A DNA stretch of 64,000 nucleotides from Verrucomicrobiota bacterium (GTDB lineage: Bacteria; Verrucomicrobiota; Kiritimatiellia; CAJWTS01), in the NCBI GenBank assembly GCA_027623315.1, contig JAQBYD010000004.1, forward strand, positions 62,001 to 126,000, in the 5' to 3' direction. Positions 62,845 through 64,000 of this stretch are shown here, piece after piece (the stretch's first letter is position 1; each line of letters begins with the position of its first letter). The position numbers and the translations under genes are program-made. Under the pieces are notes generated by a model. The model made no database searches and was not told the DNA's origin. It worked only from the letters and a program-made list of their open reading frames with translations.

Positions 62845-63954
62845 GTGGACGATAGACTCGCGTACATCGCGCTGAATATGATGGAAGACGTGGGCCCCGT
62901 GGGCGTGCGTGCGCTGGCTGAGCACCTGGGGGGAATATCGGCTATTTTCGATGCCTCCGAAGGCGAACTGGTCGGCGCGGATGGAATTGGCCCGAAGGCG
63001 GCCGGGCGTATTCTCGCCCAGCGCGATAAACTCGATCCCGAGCGGGAGATTGCGAATGCCGAGAGGCTCGGCGCGCATATCATCACGCCGATGGACGCAG
63101 AGTACCCCGACGCGCTCCGAAATATCTACGATCCGCCCCTGGCGCTCATGCTTCGAGGGTCGTTGCAGGCCCGGGATCAGCATTCCATCGCCGTGGTGGG
63201 TACGCGCAGCCCCTCGCACTATGGCCGCGAGAACGCGACGGCCCTTTCTCAGCAGATTGTCCGCGTCGGATTCACGGTCAACAGCGGCCTCGCCAGGGGT
63301 GTCGATACGGCCGCGCATCAGGGCGCTTTGCAGGCCGGCGGCCGAACGATCGCCGTGCTCGGCGGCGCCTTGGATTGCCTCTATCCGCGCGAGAACGCGG
63401 CACTCGCCGACGAAATCGCCGGCTCCGGCGCGGTCATGACCGAGCTGCCGCTTGGTCGCAAGCCGGACAAGACGACCTTTCCGATGCGCAATCGGATCGT
63501 GAGTGGGCTCTCGAAAGGAATTCTCGTCATTGAGGCAGGCGTCAAGAGTGGCGCCTTGATCACGGCGCGCCAGGCCCTTGAGCAGGGGCGCAGTGTATTC
63601 GCGGTACCCGGTCGCATCGACAATCCTTCAACCCGTGGCTGTCATCAGTTGATCAAGGAGGGCGCCCGCCTGGTGGAATCGATCGATGATGTGCTTCAAG
63701 AGTTCGAGTTCCTGATGCCGGTCAATCGCATGGCGTCCGAACCGACGGAGCTGGAGCTTGCGCTGGAAGATGACCGGTTCTCTGATGACGAACGCGCCGT
63801 CATGGCGGCGTTGGCGGAGGGCGAGACGGATGTGGACAGCATCATACGATTATCCGGTATGGCCACGGCGCGTGTGAACTCGTTGTTGCTTGGTCTCGAA
63901 ATGAAACGTGCACTGAAACTATTACCGGGCCGATTGGTTGCCCGGGCGCATTAG
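62845..63954 (+). CDS. dprA: DNA-processing protein DprA
   Basis: Loads RecA on incoming single-stranded DNA during transformation. About 369 residues from GTG 62845 (AAGGGGAG upstream; the ATG at 62788 lies on the promoter). N-terminal helical SAM-like region (ALAEHLGGISAIF), Rossmann core with GTRSPSHYG, NSGLARGVDTAAHQGAL, TFPMRNRIVSGLSKGILVIE and a C-terminal winged-helix. Adjacent to topA in the same direction, a common arrangement. Confidence 0.94.
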   Translation: MDDRLAYIALNMMEDVGPVGVRALAEHLGGISAIFDASEGELVGADGIGPKAAGRILAQRDKLDPEREIANAERLGAHIITPMDAEYPDALRNIYDPPLALMLRGSLQARDQHSIAVVGTRSPSHYGRENATALSQQIVRVGFTVNSGLARGVDTAAHQGALQAGGRTIAVLGGALDCLYPRENAALADEIAGSGAVMTELPLGRKPDKTTFPMRNRIVSGLSKGILVIEAGVKSGALITARQALEQGRSVFAVPGRIDNPSTRGCHQLIKEGARLVESIDDVLQEFEFLMPVNRMASEPTELELALEDDRFSDDERAVMAALAEGETDVDSIIRLSGMATARVNSLLLGLEMKRALKLLPGRLVARAH

Positions 63955-63962
63955 GGAGTAGA

Positions 63963-64000
63963 ATGGGAAAAAGTCTTGTTATCGTAGAGTCCCCGGCGAA
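63963..64000 (+). CDS. topA: DNA topoisomerase I, first codons only
   Basis: ATG 63963 after GGGAG; the visible residues MGKSLVIVESPA are the conserved TopA N-terminus (TOPRIM start with the Glu of VESPAKA). The gene continues past the window. It follows dprA by eight bases. Confidence 0.85.
   Translation, partial: MGKSLVIVESPA

Overview
The window is a GC-rich, densely coded piece of a heterotrophic bacterial chromosome with an outer membrane-type lifestyle suggested by secreted and envelope proteins. The mix of genes (lipase-maturation-factor/DCC fusion, UxaE-type tagaturonate epimerase, AraB/AraD, a duplicated CDP-alcohol phosphotransferase, FemAB-like and ClpS remnants, a RAYT inside REP arrays) resembles genomes of the PVC/Hydrogenedentota kind, but I cannot assign a phylum from sequence reading alone. 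An F-type H+ ATP synthase operon, malate dehydrogenase and a complete fatty-acid beta-oxidation operon point to respiratory metabolism.

Left part (1-6.6 kb): the end of an ssb gene, a small membrane protein, recQ with a shortened HRDC domain and a rhamnose mutarotase, then about 1.3 kb of REP-like palindromes surrounding a RAYT transposase, a decayed gene remnant, a sugar nucleotidyltransferase and a secreted Asp-rich protein. Accessory island (6.9-11.8 kb): a DUF4160/DUF2442 pair; a tRNA-Arg(CCU) split by a 222-nt group I intron; a 2.3-kb segment carrying a truncated hsdM and an intact AbiE toxin-antitoxin operon, closed by a 44-bp intron-less copy of the tRNA 3' part (attL/attR geometry); then a three-gene HipBST-like toxin-antitoxin operon.

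Centre (11.9-30 kb): uvrB, araBD, mutM, a PDZ protein, uxaE, a DCC1-LMF membrane protein, a conserved hypothetical, a LysM amidase, a ClC transporter with CBS domains, a NarL-type two-component pair and a hybrid kinase. Between the hybrid kinase and the ATP synthase operon lies a 310-bp non-coding region closed by a 10-bp inverted repeat and filled with long hairpins, a strong candidate for a new structured RNA.

Right part (30.4-64 kb): atpZ-I-B-E-F-H-A-G-D-C (atpC apparently starting at CTG), mdh, a polysaccharide flippase and glycosyltransferase, a voltage-gated K+ channel gene broken by a 174-bp hairpin MITE, tRNA-Asn, an HD-GYP protein, lpd-era-trmL, a cyclophilin-FKBP fusion, psd plus a two-domain PgsA/PssA-like fusion, gene remnants, then the tightly overlapping operon sirB1-like, fadD, fadA, fadJ, fadE, followed by a PlsC-hydrolase fusion, dprA and the first codons of topA.
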